A stretch of 64,000 nucleotides of DNA from an uncultured Flavobacteriaceae bacterium (GTDB lineage Bacteria > Bacteroidota > Bacteroidia > Flavobacteriales > Flavobacteriaceae): positions 186,001-250,000 of the forward strand of contig CANMFQ010000001.1 in NCBI GenBank assembly GCA_947497145.1, given 5' to 3'. Made by a program: the position numbers and the translations under genes. Numbering within the stretch: the stretch's first letter is position 1; every line of letters starts with the position of its first letter. The notes under the pieces were generated by a model. The model ran no database searches and was not told where the DNA came from. It saw nothing but the letters and a program-made list of their open reading frames with translations. Positions 26,296-36,091 of this stretch are shown here, piece by piece.

Positions 26296-27285
26296 GTGAA
26301 AGTAGCAGTTGTAGGAGCCACCGGAATGGTAGGCGAGGTAATGTTAAAAGTATTGGCAGAGCGTAATTTTCCATTAACGGAATTGCTCTTAGTAGCTTCT
26401 GAGCGATCGGTTGGTAAAAAATTACCGTATAAAGGTGAAGATTATACCGTTATAGGACTTTCAGATGCGGTTGCCGCAAAACCCGATATCGCCATATTTT
26501 CGGCAGGTGGAGATACATCTATAGAATGGGCACCCAAATTTGCAGCAGTAGGTACCACGGTTATTGATAATTCTTCTGCTTGGCGTATGGATCCTACTAA
26601 GAAATTAGTAGTGCCAGAAATTAATGCTAACACCTTAACTGCTGAAGATAAAATTATTGCTAACCCCAATTGTTCAACAATTCAGTTAGTAATGGCACTT
26701 TCACCTTTGCATAATAAATATAAGATGAAACGCGTGGTTATATCAACGTATCAGTCGGTTTCTGGTACGGGTGTGAAAGCAGTTCGTCAGTTAGAAAATG
26801 AAATAGCAGGTGTACAAGGTGAAATGGCGTATCCTTATCCAATAGGTAGAAATGCTTTGCCACATTGTGATGTTTTTTTAGAAAACGGTTATACCAAAGA
26901 AGAGATGAAATTGGCACGAGAACCACAGAAAATACTTGATGATAGAACATTCTCTATAACAGCTACTGCAGTACGTATTCCAACTGCTGGAGGACATTCA
27001 GAGTCTGTTAATGTTGAATTTGAAAATGATTTTGAATTGAATGCTGTGCGACAATTACTTAATGAAACTGATGGGGTGACTGTGCAAGATAATCCCGATA
27101 CCAATACCTATCCTATGCCTATTTACGCACATGATAAAGATGAGGTATTTGTTGGTCGTATTCGTAGAGATGAAACACAAAGAAATACCTTAAATATGTG
27201 GATTGTTTCAGACAACCTTAGAAAAGGTGCTGCTACAAATGCTATTCAAATTGCTGAGTATTTGGTAAAACATGCATTAGTATAG
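26296..27285 (+). CDS. asd: Aspartate-semialdehyde dehydrogenase (GTG start)
   Basis: The 329-residue enzyme opens directly with the nucleotide-binding motif KVAVVGATGMVGEVMLK, so the GTG at 26296 is the start. It then has FSAGGDTSIEWAPKF, VIDNSSAWRM, the active-site segment NPNCSTIQLVMAL with the catalytic Cys, and TYQSVSGTG. Near the C-terminus are the substrate-binding RIPTAGGHSESVNVE and the catalytic-type His of that segment. It reduces aspartyl phosphate to aspartate semialdehyde with NADPH for Lys, Thr, Met and diaminopimelate synthesis. It is a single-gene transcription unit by its own promoter and terminator. Confidence 0.97.
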   Translation: MKVAVVGATGMVGEVMLKVLAERNFPLTELLLVASERSVGKKLPYKGEDYTVIGLSDAVAAKPDIAIFSAGGDTSIEWAPKFAAVGTTVIDNSSAWRMDPTKKLVVPEINANTLTAEDKIIANPNCSTIQLVMALSPLHNKYKMKRVVISTYQSVSGTGVKAVRQLENEIAGVQGEMAYPYPIGRNALPHCDVFLENGYTKEEMKLAREPQKILDDRTFSITATAVRIPTAGGHSESVNVEFENDFELNAVRQLLNETDGVTVQDNPDTNTYPMPIYAHDKDEVFVGRIRRDETQRNTLNMWIVSDNLRKGAATNAIQIAEYLVKHALV

Positions 27286-27310
27286 TAGGTAGTTGCATCT
27301 GCCTTACATT

Positions 27311-27356
27311 AAAAAAATACCTTTAGCTTACATTTAAGTTATTAAGGTATTTTTTT
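27311..27356 (+). terminator. Terminator behind asd
   Basis: Arms 27311-27323 (A7 then TACCTT) and 27344-27356 (AAGGTA then T7) form a 13-bp stem with a 20-nt loop, followed by more T. It sits 26 nt past the stop codon. Confidence 0.75.
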
Positions 27357-27383
27357 TTGGTATTTTTAGCGCCAGTCTAATAT

Positions 27384-29573
27384 ATGTTTATGAAAACGAA
27401 TTACTTTCTCATCGTATTCTCGCTATGCATACTAACGAGTAGTGCGCAAACAAAAACTCATACTATGTCTATGAAATACCCCGTAACAACAAAAGGTACT
27501 ACGGTTGATGATTATTTTGGAACAAAAGTGAAAGATCCTTATCGGTGGTTGGAGGATGATAGAAGTGCAGAAACAGAAGCGTGGGTAAAGGCGCAGAACA
27601 AAACCACTTTTGGATATTTAGATCAAATTCCTTTTAGAAATTCACTCAAGAACAGATTGAAGGAATTATGGAATTACGAAAAACTAAGTGCCCCATTTAA
27701 AAGAGGTGACTACACCTATTTTTATAAAAATGACGGGCTTCAAAACCAGTATGTGGTATATCGTAAAAAAGGAGATGCTAAGGCTGAAGTATTTTTAAAC
27801 CCCAATACTTTTTCAAAAGATGGAACTACTTCTCTTGCAGCATTAAGTTTTACTAAAGATGGCTCTTTAGCTGCGTATTTGATTTCAGAGGGTGGTAGTG
27901 ATTGGCGTAAGGCTATTGTTATGAATACCGAGACCAAGAAAATTGTAGAAGATACCTTAGTTGATATCAAATTTAGTGGCATTTCATGGCGTGGTAATGA
28001 AGGCTTTTACTACTCTAGTTATGATAAACCCAAAGGGAGTGCTCTTTCAGCAAAGACCGATGAGCATAAAGTGTATTACCATAAAGTAGGAACTTCACAA
28101 AAGGAAGATGCTTTAATTTTTGGAGGAGTACCATCAGAAAAGCACCGTTATGTTGGCGCTAGTGTAACTGATGATGAGCGTTATTTGCAAATAACGGCTT
28201 CAGTATCAACATCGGGGAATAAACTTTTTGTGCGAGACTTAGAAGATCCTAATGGCAAGTTGCTTCCTGTAGTTGATAATACTGAAAACGACCATTATAT
28301 TATTGATAATGTGGGGTCTAAACTTTATATCGTTACTGATAAAAATGCTCCAAACACAAAAGTTGTAACGGTTGATGCGGCCAATCCTGGTGTTGAAAAT
28401 TGGGTGGATTTTATTCCTGAAACGGAGCATGTACTCACAGTTAATACGGGAGGGGGATACTTTTTTACAGAGTATATGGTAGATGCCATTTCAAAAGTGT
28501 TCCAATACGATTATGATGGTAATTTGATTCGTGAGGTAGTTTTACCTGATTTAGGAAGTGCATCAGGTTTTGGTGGTAAACGAGAAGATAAAGAGTTTTA
28601 TTTTTCATTTACAAATTACATCATTCCAGGTTCTTCATATAAATACAATGTTGAAACAGGTAAATACACACTTTATTGGAAGCCTCAAATTGATTTTAAT
28701 GCTGAGGATTATGAAAGTAATCAAGTCTTTTATACGTCTAAGGATGGTACTAAAATTCCGATGATGATTACCCATAAAAAGGGACTTAAACGTAACGGAA
28801 AAACACCAACTATTCTATATGCCTATGGAGGGTTTAATATTAGTCTAACACCCTCATTTAGTATCGCAAATGCTGTATGGTTAGAACAAGGTTGTGTTTA
28901 TGCAGTGCCTAATATTCGTGGAGGAGGCGAATATGGTAAAAAATGGCATGATGCAGGTACAAAAATGCAAAAGCAGAACGTTTTTGATGATTTTATCGCC
29001 GCAGGTGAATACCTGATTTCAAATAATTACACTAGTTCAGATTATTTGGCCATTCGTGGGGGTAGTAATGGTGGTTTGTTGGTAGGGGCAACATTGACCC
29101 AGCGTCCTGATTTAATGAAGGTAGCATTGCCTGCAGTAGGTGTTATGGATATGCTTCGGTATCATACCTTTACTGCTGGTGCCGGTTGGGCGTATGATTA
29201 TGGTACGGCAGAAGATAGTAAAGAGATGTTTATGTATCTCAAGAAATATTCTCCTGTACATAATGTAAAGAAGGGAGTTAAATATCCAGCGACTTTGGTG
29301 ACTACGGGTGATCATGATGACCGTGTGGTGCCCGCGCATAGTTTTAAGTTTGCAGCTGAATTACAAGAAAAGCAAGCGGGTGAGAACCCAGTTCTTATAC
29401 GTATTGAAACCAATGCAGGTCATGGGGCAGGTACGCCGGTAAGTAAAACTATTGAGCAATACGCTGATATTTTTGGTTTCACCTTGTACAATATGGGATT
29501 TAAAGAATTGCCAAACCCTATCGTTGTGAATGATATTCCTCAAAAAGAAGATACGAAGCAAATTAAAGATTGA
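27384..29573 (+). CDS. Exported prolyl oligopeptidase family serine peptidase (S9)
   Basis: This 729-residue protein has a signal peptide ([14 protein letters not shown]) and then the two-domain S9A layout. The N-terminal helix and propeller carry [18 protein letters not shown], and the C-terminal alpha/beta hydrolase domain carries [14 protein letters not shown] and [13 protein letters not shown]. The catalytic triad is visible: Ser561 in GGSNGG, Asp near 645 in HDDRVVP, and His680 in NAGHGAG. It cleaves after proline in short peptides; export suggests periplasmic peptide digestion. ATG at 27384 and 27390 are both possible starts. It is monocistronic, behind the asd terminator. Confidence 0.95.
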   Translation: MFMKTNYFLIVFSLCILTSSAQTKTHTMSMKYPVTTKGTTVDDYFGTKVKDPYRWLEDDRSAETEAWVKAQNKTTFGYLDQIPFRNSLKNRLKELWNYEKLSAPFKRGDYTYFYKNDGLQNQYVVYRKKGDAKAEVFLNPNTFSKDGTTSLAALSFTKDGSLAAYLISEGGSDWRKAIVMNTETKKIVEDTLVDIKFSGISWRGNEGFYYSSYDKPKGSALSAKTDEHKVYYHKVGTSQKEDALIFGGVPSEKHRYVGASVTDDERYLQITASVSTSGNKLFVRDLEDPNGKLLPVVDNTENDHYIIDNVGSKLYIVTDKNAPNTKVVTVDAANPGVENWVDFIPETEHVLTVNTGGGYFFTEYMVDAISKVFQYDYDGNLIREVVLPDLGSASGFGGKREDKEFYFSFTNYIIPGSSYKYNVETGKYTLYWKPQIDFNAEDYESNQVFYTSKDGTKIPMMITHKKGLKRNGKTPTILYAYGGFNISLTPSFSIANAVWLEQGCVYAVPNIRGGGEYGKKWHDAGTKMQKQNVFDDFIAAGEYLISNNYTSSDYLAIRGGSNGGLLVGATLTQRPDLMKVALPAVGVMDMLRYHTFTAGAGWAYDYGTAEDSKEMFMYLKKYSPVHNVKKGVKYPATLVTTGDHDDRVVPAHSFKFAAELQEKQAGENPVLIRIETNAGHGAGTPVSKTIEQYADIFGFTLYNMGFKELPNPIVVNDIPQKEDTKQIKD

Positions 29574-29840
29574 TTAGAGTTAAGTTTCAGTTGTATTGGG
29601 TGGGTTGGTTTATATCATTTCAAACTAAAGAAAGGGCAGTTTCAATATTTCATGAATATGTCCGTTCTGTAAATTAGAGAACCAATTTTATGAATACTTC
29701 CCCAAGGCTATTCTTAGAAAATTGTCAATACGCTTATGTTTAATCCGTTTTTAAGGCGTAATAACGTTTAATGCATAAAGCGAGTTAAACTTGTTTTAGG
29801 GTGTAATGGGTACAAGTACTATCAAATAGTTATATAAAAA

Positions 29841-30815
29841 ATGCTGCAATTAGATCATGTTTCTTTTGCTTATGATAACCTTTCTGTTTTAGAAGATATT
29901 AATCTAAAAATAAAGGAAGGAGAACACGTTTGTGTTATTGGAGAAAGTGGATGTGGTAAAAGTACCTTACTCAAAATACTCTACGGACTCTTAGAAATTG
30001 ATACAGGAGAGGTGTATTGGAATGATACTCAAATCTTGGGGCCTGCGTACAATCTTATCCCGGGAGAACGGTATATGAAATACCTCTCACAAGATTTTGA
30101 TTTAATGCCGTTTACCACGGTTTATGAAAATGTGAGTCAATTCCTTTCCGTTTTAGAACCCGAATTGCTCAAGGAACGTACCAATGAATTATTAGCCACC
30201 ATTGAGATGACCGATTTTTCAAGTACTAAGGTGCGTTATTTGAGCGGGGGGCAACAACAACGTGTAGCCCTAGCAAGAGTACTGGCGCAAGAGCCTAAAA
30301 TTCTGTTGCTTGATGAGCCTTTTAGTCATATTGATAATTTTAGAAAAAATAGCCTGAGAAGAAACTTGTTTGGGTATCTAAAAAGTAAAAATATTACCGT
30401 AGTTACTTCAACGCACGACCCGTATGATATGCTGCCATTTGCTGATAGGGTTGTGGTTTTAAGAGATAAAAAAATTATGGCTGTAGATACGCCTAAAGAA
30501 TTATACGAACATCCCAAAGATATCTACATAGCTTCCCTGTTTGGGCAGGCAAACAGAATTCCTATCAACATTGTAAAAACTTACGCAGATACCAAAAGAC
30601 GCATCATTGTGTATGCGCATGAATTTAGAGTTTCTAATAAATCGGGCTTAGAAACGGTTGTTAGCCAGTCGTTTTATATGGGAGGTTATTATTTAGTAGA
30701 GGGCATTTATGAGGAAAGTAAGATCTATTTTCATCACCATGAACCCTTAGAAAAGGGTAAAGAAATTTATTTAAATGTGTCTATCGAAACTATAAATCGT
30801 CGTTTGGCTGTTTAA
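29841..30815 (+). CDS. ABC transporter ATP-binding protein without linked permease
   Basis: The 324-residue protein has a full ABC domain: Walker A GESGCGKST (34-42), a Q-loop LSQDFDLMPF, signature LSGGQQQR (134-141), Walker B ILLLDE (154-159) and the switch His in TSTHDPYD. A C-terminal extension of about 90 residues looks like the beta-rich regulatory (TOBE-like) region of PotA/FbpC-type importers. No permease or binding protein gene is adjacent; upstream is the peptidase gene and downstream a convergent metallo-hydrolase 16 nt away. Substrate is unknown. Iron or polyamine import is a guess from the domain layout only. Confidence 0.88.
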   Translation: MLQLDHVSFAYDNLSVLEDINLKIKEGEHVCVIGESGCGKSTLLKILYGLLEIDTGEVYWNDTQILGPAYNLIPGERYMKYLSQDFDLMPFTTVYENVSQFLSVLEPELLKERTNELLATIEMTDFSSTKVRYLSGGQQQRVALARVLAQEPKILLLDEPFSHIDNFRKNSLRRNLFGYLKSKNITVVTSTHDPYDMLPFADRVVVLRDKKIMAVDTPKELYEHPKDIYIASLFGQANRIPINIVKTYADTKRRIIVYAHEFRVSNKSGLETVVSQSFYMGGYYLVEGIYEESKIYFHHHEPLEKGKEIYLNVSIETINRRLAV

Positions 30816-30831
30816 AATGTACCAAACTAAT

Positions 30832-31875
30832 TTAGTCCATGTTTTCCCAGTTTGCTGTTGCATGAGCAGATTCCGACAAATCTATTAACGCACCTAATGG
30901 GGGTGTTGTAAAAGCTTGGTCAAGTGTTTTGCATGCTTTTGAAAATCGTTCTATAGGGTCTTTCCAATGGTGTTGTGCTAATGCAAACCCTGCCCAATGT
31001 ACAGGCATTATAAGTTGCGCATTTACATCTTTTGCTGCCTGCACCGATTCTTCGGGAAACATGTGAATTTGACGCCAATTGTCGTTGTACTGCCCACATT
31101 CCATAAAAGCAAAGTCAAATGGCCCAAGTTTTTCTCCAACCGTTTTAAAATGGTTTCCGTAACCGCTATCGCCACTAAAGTAGATGTTCTCAACTACATT
31201 TTTTATAGCCCAGCCTCCCCATAAAGATTTGGCTCTGTCGGTTAGCCCTCTTCCTGAAAAATGACGCGTTGGCGTAAAAGTGATGTCAATGCCTTCAAAG
31301 TTCGCTGTATTCCACCAATCAAACTCCTTAATTATGGTTTCTGGAATACCCCATTTTTCTAAATGTCTACCACAACCCAAAGCTACATAAAACTGTTTTA
31401 CTTTAGTTTTTAATAATATTATGCTGTCTAAATCCAAATGGTCATAGTGGTCGTGCGAGAGTAAGATCAAGTCAATCTCAGGGAAATGCGTGATTAAATC
31501 AAGCGTATTTTTTGAAAAACGTTTCATGCCGAATGGTGAAATTGGCGCTGCATTTTCACCCAACATAGGGTCGATAAGTATTGTTTTGTTGGCAATTCTT
31601 AACAATACAACAGAATGCCCGTACCAAATAAATTTTACTTTTTTTGATGGGTTAAGAAAGGCTTTTTCGTTGAGCGGAATTATGGGCAAATTTTGTTTTG
31701 GTATCCTGCCTTGCTTTTTAAAAAATTGTTGGTACACTAGTTTTGGAATCTTTAAAGGGCTAATATCCATAGTAGTATCCTCTAAATTCAAGAATTTTTT
31801 ACCATCCCATTGTTTTGAATGACTATATTTTTCTTTGAGTTGAGGTGTTAGCTTTCCACCAAATTGTTTTGTCAT
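30832..31875 (-). CDS. MBL-fold metallo-hydrolase (UlaG/NAPE-PLD-like)
   Basis: This 347-residue protein has a metallo-beta-lactamase fold with KFIWYGHSVVLLRI and TILIDPML. The metal motif is LLSHDHYDHLD, followed by TFTPTRHFSGRG and YFSGDSGYG, and a late His in MPVHWAGFALAQHHW. The order and the early GHSxVLL strand match the subgroup with NAPE-PLD and UlaG, which hydrolyse phosphodiesters or lactones. Lengths near 350 favour the NAPE-PLD-like group. There is no signal peptide. It starts 13 nt downstream of the molybdenum hydroxylase large subunit and may be in that operon, though no functional link is evident. Confidence 0.87.
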   Translation of the reverse strand: MTKQFGGKLTPQLKEKYSHSKQWDGKKFLNLEDTTMDISPLKIPKLVYQQFFKKQGRIPKQNLPIIPLNEKAFLNPSKKVKFIWYGHSVVLLRIANKTILIDPMLGENAAPISPFGMKRFSKNTLDLITHFPEIDLILLSHDHYDHLDLDSIILLKTKVKQFYVALGCGRHLEKWGIPETIIKEFDWWNTANFEGIDITFTPTRHFSGRGLTDRAKSLWGGWAIKNVVENIYFSGDSGYGNHFKTVGEKLGPFDFAFMECGQYNDNWRQIHMFPEESVQAAKDVNAQLIMPVHWAGFALAQHHWKDPIERFSKACKTLDQAFTTPPLGALIDLSESAHATANWENMD

Positions 31876-31888
31876 GTACGATTTAATT

Positions 31889-34054
31889 TCAGCTTAATTG
31901 TAGTGGCATTGTTCGTAATCGTTGTCCTGTTAATCGAAAAATAGCATTGGCAATAGCTGCGCCAATGGGGCCTAAAGGAGGTTCTCCTACGGCACCAGGG
32001 GTGTCAGCGTTTTGTAAAAGTACAACATCAATTTCTTTGGGTGCATTTCGCATCAATGCCATTTGATACGGGCCATAAATCGTTGGTGTTAACATACCGT
32101 CTTCAACTTCCATTTTTTCAAACATCGAAGCACTCATTCCCATAATAATAGCTCCTTCGCATTGTGCACGTACTTGGTCGGGGTTGACAATAATACCAGG
32201 ATCCATGGCACAGGTGACTTTATGAACTTTAATGGTGTTGTCTTTTATAGATACTTCTACTACCTGAGCACAAGGGGTGTTTGTATCTGTTGAAGCTGCA
32301 AACCCCATTGCTCTGCCATTTTTAACATCGTTAGTGTATCCTGCTTTATGTGCAGCAGCTTTAATAACTTCTTTGAGTCGGTAGCCACGGTCATCATCTT
32401 GAATTTGTGCCAAACGAAAGGCTACAGGGTCTTTTTTTGCCGCTATAGCTAGCTCGTCCATAAAACTCTCTATAGCAAAGGTATTTGCTAACAATCCTAA
32501 ACTGCGCCACCAGCTAGTTGCAAAAGGAAGTTTTTGACGCCATGAAATGGTTCGAAAATTGGGAATGCTTTCATATTGAATCATGCCGCCACGCCAAGCG
32601 CCCAAATCGGCACCTAATATGGGCGCAGCAATACTAGGCACCATAGGCGAGCCAAAAGCAACATCACCACTTGAAACATTGTGCTCTAAAGCTTCAATGA
32701 GGCCATCGGGGTTCAGTTTTGCTTTGAGTACATGATGGGTGGGAGGCCTAAATGTATCGTTTTGAAACTCTTCTTTTCTATTAAAAAAGCACTTTACGGG
32801 TTTGCCCACTGCTTTTGACATTACAGCAGCTTGAATTGCATTTGGCGTATGTAAACGCCTTCCAAATCCACCACCTAAAAAAGTGGGGATTATATGAACT
32901 TGGTTTTTCTCAAAGTTGAGCCTTTCTGCAATTTCATCACGGGTGAGTTTTACAACCTGAGTTGATAGTATAATCGTTGCTTTATCTGCCGTTACATGAG
33001 CCACTGCTCCATTGGGTTCAAGTTGCGCATGCGCTCCAATAGGGCTTTTGTATTCGGCTGTAATTAATGCTTCTTCATCACTCAAAATGCCTTTAGCATC
33101 GCCTTCTTTTTGAATAACAAAAGGTTTGCCATTACCTACAGCTATTAAGGATTCAATATCAGCGGTTTGCCAATTGCGGTCAATTTCCCATGTTACTTCA
33201 ATAGCGTTTTTGGCATGCTCTGCTTCCATGCGTGATGTTGCTACTACCCCAACAAAATCAGGTTCTTTAATTATTTTTATTACCCCAGGCATTCCTGCGG
33301 CTTTGCTGGTGTTGGCTGTGATGTATTTGGCACCAATGTTACTAGGCCTAACAACAGCGCCATAGAGCATATTGGGTAATGAGGCGTCCATGCCAAAAAT
33401 AGGTGAGCCAAAAACTTTCTCCTTTAGGTCTACTCGTGCTAGCGGTTTTCCGATGTATTTATACGTCTTAGTATCTTTTAAATTTGGTGTCTCTGGTACG
33501 TTCCAATCAGTAATGTCTTTAACGGCTTCAGCATAAGTCATCGTTTTTCCGCCGCCCGATAGTACGCCGTTTTTAATAGTGAGTTGCACCGGAGCCATAC
33601 CTAATTTTGATGCAGCTTCGTTTTTAATCATTTCGCGCATAGTGGCTGCCAATTCTCGTAAAGGCATCCATAAGCTAGATATGGAAGTACTTCCGCCTGT
33701 GGCAAATTCGTCTATATTACCTGAAGCTGATGGAGCATGAACGACCTGTATTTGTTCCATAGACACCTCAAGTTCATCCGCCGTCATTTGCGCGAGTCCG
33801 GTAAAAGTGCCTTGCCCCATTTCTACTTTGGGGCTGTATAAGATAATTGTATTGTTTTCGGTTATTTCAAACCATATAACAGGTGTGCTTGTATCGCCTA
33901 AATATGGTGCATCGGTGGTGTTTATGGCTGTGGCAATACCTCTTCTAATCGGGTTTTTGAATATATAGGTACCAACAGCTAATACGCCAACAGTACTTAG
34001 TGCTCCTCGAATTAAAAACTTACGACGGGGTATTTTTTTTTCTTTTTTGTCCAT
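31889..34054 (-). CDS. Molybdopterin-binding subunit of an Ior-type molybdenum hydroxylase
   Basis: This 721-residue protein has a twin-arginine signal (RRKFLIRGALSTVGVLAVG), so the folded holoenzyme is probably periplasmic. It shows two Ald_Xan_dh_C2-type regions, with VEMGQGTFTGLAQMTADEL early, GGGFGRRLHTPNAIQAA in the middle and the C-terminal GEPPLGPIGAAIANAIF that contains the catalytic Glu. This arrangement matches isoquinoline 1-oxidoreductase beta (IorB) and related aldehyde oxidases. It hydroxylates an N-heterocycle or oxidises an aldehyde at a Mo centre. The small Fe-S subunit is just upstream (6-nt gap). No FAD subunit is present, as usual for this subgroup. Confidence 0.93.
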   Translation of the reverse strand: MDKKEKKIPRRKFLIRGALSTVGVLAVGTYIFKNPIRRGIATAINTTDAPYLGDTSTPVIWFEITENNTIILYSPKVEMGQGTFTGLAQMTADELEVSMEQIQVVHAPSASGNIDEFATGGSTSISSLWMPLRELAATMREMIKNEAASKLGMAPVQLTIKNGVLSGGGKTMTYAEAVKDITDWNVPETPNLKDTKTYKYIGKPLARVDLKEKVFGSPIFGMDASLPNMLYGAVVRPSNIGAKYITANTSKAAGMPGVIKIIKEPDFVGVVATSRMEAEHAKNAIEVTWEIDRNWQTADIESLIAVGNGKPFVIQKEGDAKGILSDEEALITAEYKSPIGAHAQLEPNGAVAHVTADKATIILSTQVVKLTRDEIAERLNFEKNQVHIIPTFLGGGFGRRLHTPNAIQAAVMSKAVGKPVKCFFNRKEEFQNDTFRPPTHHVLKAKLNPDGLIEALEHNVSSGDVAFGSPMVPSIAAPILGADLGAWRGGMIQYESIPNFRTISWRQKLPFATSWWRSLGLLANTFAIESFMDELAIAAKKDPVAFRLAQIQDDDRGYRLKEVIKAAAHKAGYTNDVKNGRAMGFAASTDTNTPCAQVVEVSIKDNTIKVHKVTCAMDPGIIVNPDQVRAQCEGAIIMGMSASMFEKMEVEDGMLTPTIYGPYQMALMRNAPKEIDVVLLQNADTPGAVGEPPLGPIGAAIANAIFRLTGQRLRTMPLQLS

Positions 34055-34060
34055 AATAAA

Positions 34061-34540
34061 TTAAGAATTTTCAGAAGAGGTGGTTGCTAATTCAGCGGCG
34101 CGATGAATTGCTTTTCGCATGCGATAATAAGTGCCACAACGACAAACATTAACTATATTTTGATCAATATCCTCATCAGTAGGATTTGGAATTTTAGCCA
34201 ATAAGGCAGCAGTAGCCATCATAAAGCCTGGTTGGCAATAACCACATTGCGGAACAATTTCTTCTACCCATGCCTGTTGAACAGGATGAGGGTTTTTGGC
34301 ATCACCCAAGCCTTCAATGGTGATAATTTGTTTTCCTTCAGCAAACTTTACAGGATACAAGCAGGAGCGAACGGCTTCCCCGTCTACATGTAATGTACAG
34401 GCACCACAGGCTGCTTTTCCACAGCCAAATTTTGTTCCTTTTAAATTAAGTATATCGCGAACTACCCAAAGTAAGGGGGTGTTTTCATCAGTAATAGTTA
34501 CAGATTTTTGTTCGCCATTAATAAAAAATGAGATGTTCAT
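34061..34540 (-). CDS. (2Fe-2S) small subunit of the Ior-type hydroxylase
   Basis: ATG at 34540 is preferred (MNISFFINGEQ); a longer frame from 34702 would add 54 residues without a signal peptide. The 159-residue protein has a plant-ferredoxin cluster (Cys40, 45, 48 and 60 in GCGKAACGACTLHVDG and following) and a C-terminal helical domain with a second cluster (QCGYCQPGFMM near 99-102, VCRCGTYYRMRKAI near 133-135). It passes electrons from the Mo subunit to an external acceptor. It lacks an export signal of its own and probably travels with the Tat-exported partner. Confidence 0.93.
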   Translation of the reverse strand: MNISFFINGEQKSVTITDENTPLLWVVRDILNLKGTKFGCGKAACGACTLHVDGEAVRSCLYPVKFAEGKQIITIEGLGDAKNPHPVQQAWVEEIVPQCGYCQPGFMMATAALLAKIPNPTDEDIDQNIVNVCRCGTYYRMRKAIHRAAELATTSSENS

Positions 34541-34812
34541 AATGATAACATTTTTGTTAAACTTAAGCTGTTGCGAAAGCTTTTTTTGAAACAAAATACA
34601 AAAGATTGAGGCGTAAGGGATACCGTCATTCTGCATAGTTATTTTGTAATAATTTCGTGCAATAGCTATAGCTTTTATGCTACAAATATCGCATGCCTGC
34701 AAGATAGTAATAATTCATATGTGGTGGTAGTGTTTTGTTTTTCAGTAGGGTAATAGCGCTTGAAATTGTTGTTTATGAAACTGGTTATTCTACTTTAAAA
34801 AACAATAAGCCG

Positions 34813-34820
34813 TACCTTTG
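34813..34820 (+). promoter_or_regulatory. Probable -7 promoter box of the beta-propeller lipoprotein pair
   Basis: TACCTTTG matches TAnnTTTG and lies 18 nt before the ATG at 34839. The -33 element is not clear. Confidence 0.4.
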
Positions 34821-34838
34821 CATATTCAATAAAGAGAC

Positions 34839-36089
34839 ATGAAAGTATACAATTTTATATTTACGATGCTATTTTTTCTTGGTAGCTATAGCTGTTCTAA
34901 AAATACGGAAGCAACAGAAGAGCCTGTACAACAACCTACTTCCCCCGGGAATTCTGTGATATTAGATTCGTTTACGCCTTGTGAAAACGGAATGGCTGGT
35001 TTGTACCCTTGCAGCGGTTATGATTTTGTTGCTAGACTAGCACTTTCAGATTTTCAAGCACAAGCTGGTAATGATAGTTGGGGCTGGACAGATGCTACTA
35101 CTGGTAAAGAATACGCTATAATGGGTTTGAATAATGGTACTGCCTTTGTAGATATCTCAGATGATGAAAACCTAATTTATTTGGGAAAATTACCCACCGC
35201 AACTAGTTCAAGCTCATGGCGCGATATTAAGGTATATAATGACCATGCCTTTATAGTTTCTGAGGCGGCAAATCACGGTATGCAGGTTTTTGATTTAACT
35301 AAATTGAGAAATGTAGCCAATGCTCCCGAAACTTTTGTTGCAGATGCTAGGTACACTGGTTTTGGTAATGCACATAATATTGTCATTAATGAAGAAACTG
35401 GTTTTGCCTATGTGGTGGGTACAGACCGCGGTGATGCATTTCGAGGTGGTGCACATTTTATTAATATTCAAGACCCTAAAAACCCTGTAGCTGCTGGTGG
35501 GTATGCTGAAAACGGATACTCACATGATGCGCAGGTGGTCACATATAATGGCCCTGATACCGATTATACGGGGAGAGAAATTTATGTAGGTGCCAATGAA
35601 GATGTGGTTGTTATCGCTGATGTAACCGATAAAGACAACCCTACCCATATTGCTTCTGTTACTTACCCAAATATTTCATATACGCATCAAGGTTGGTTTA
35701 CTGAAGATCAAAAATATTTTATTTTGGGTGATGAATTGGATGAAACAAATGATGGTTTTAAATCGCGAACCCTTATTTTTAATTTTAACGATCTTGATAG
35801 TCCTTCTTTGCATGATACCTATTTGGGAACCACTAGTGCTATTGATCACAATGGCTATGTAAAGGGAAATACTTTTTTTCTTGCTAATTATACAGCAGGC
35901 GTTCGTATGCTTGATATTGCTGGAATAGCTAATAGAAGCATTACTGAAGTAGGTTTTTTTGATACTTTTCCTGCTACCGATAATGCTGATTTTTCTGGAG
36001 TTTGGAATGTATATCCTTATTTTTCAAGTGGTAAAATTGTGGTGAGTGATATAAAAGCTGGGTTGTTTATTATTAAAAAATCAAATTAA
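34839..36089 (+). CDS. Choice-of-anchor B family lipoprotein (LVIVD-like propeller)
   Basis: This 416-residue protein has a lipoprotein signal (SYSC, Cys19). It then matches the choice-of-anchor B family: NGMAGLYPCSGYDFVARL, WGWTDATTGKEYAIMG, GTAFVDISD, SSSWRDIKVYNDHAFIVSEA, GMQVFDLTKLRNV, GNAHNIVINEETGFAYVVG, the conserved SHDAQVV, SYTHQGWFTEDQKYFILGDE and a final ADFSGVWNVYPYFSSGKIVVSD. The family forms surface or periplasmic propellers of unknown function. The next lipoprotein gene begins 2 nt after its stop, so the two are made together. Confidence 0.9.
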   Translation: MKVYNFIFTMLFFLGSYSCSKNTEATEEPVQQPTSPGNSVILDSFTPCENGMAGLYPCSGYDFVARLALSDFQAQAGNDSWGWTDATTGKEYAIMGLNNGTAFVDISDDENLIYLGKLPTATSSSSWRDIKVYNDHAFIVSEAANHGMQVFDLTKLRNVANAPETFVADARYTGFGNAHNIVINEETGFAYVVGTDRGDAFRGGAHFINIQDPKNPVAAGGYAENGYSHDAQVVTYNGPDTDYTGREIYVGANEDVVVIADVTDKDNPTHIASVTYPNISYTHQGWFTEDQKYFILGDELDETNDGFKSRTLIFNFNDLDSPSLHDTYLGTTSAIDHNGYVKGNTFFLANYTAGVRMLDIAGIANRSITEVGFFDTFPATDNADFSGVWNVYPYFSSGKIVVSDIKAGLFIIKKSN

Positions 36090-36091
36090 AA

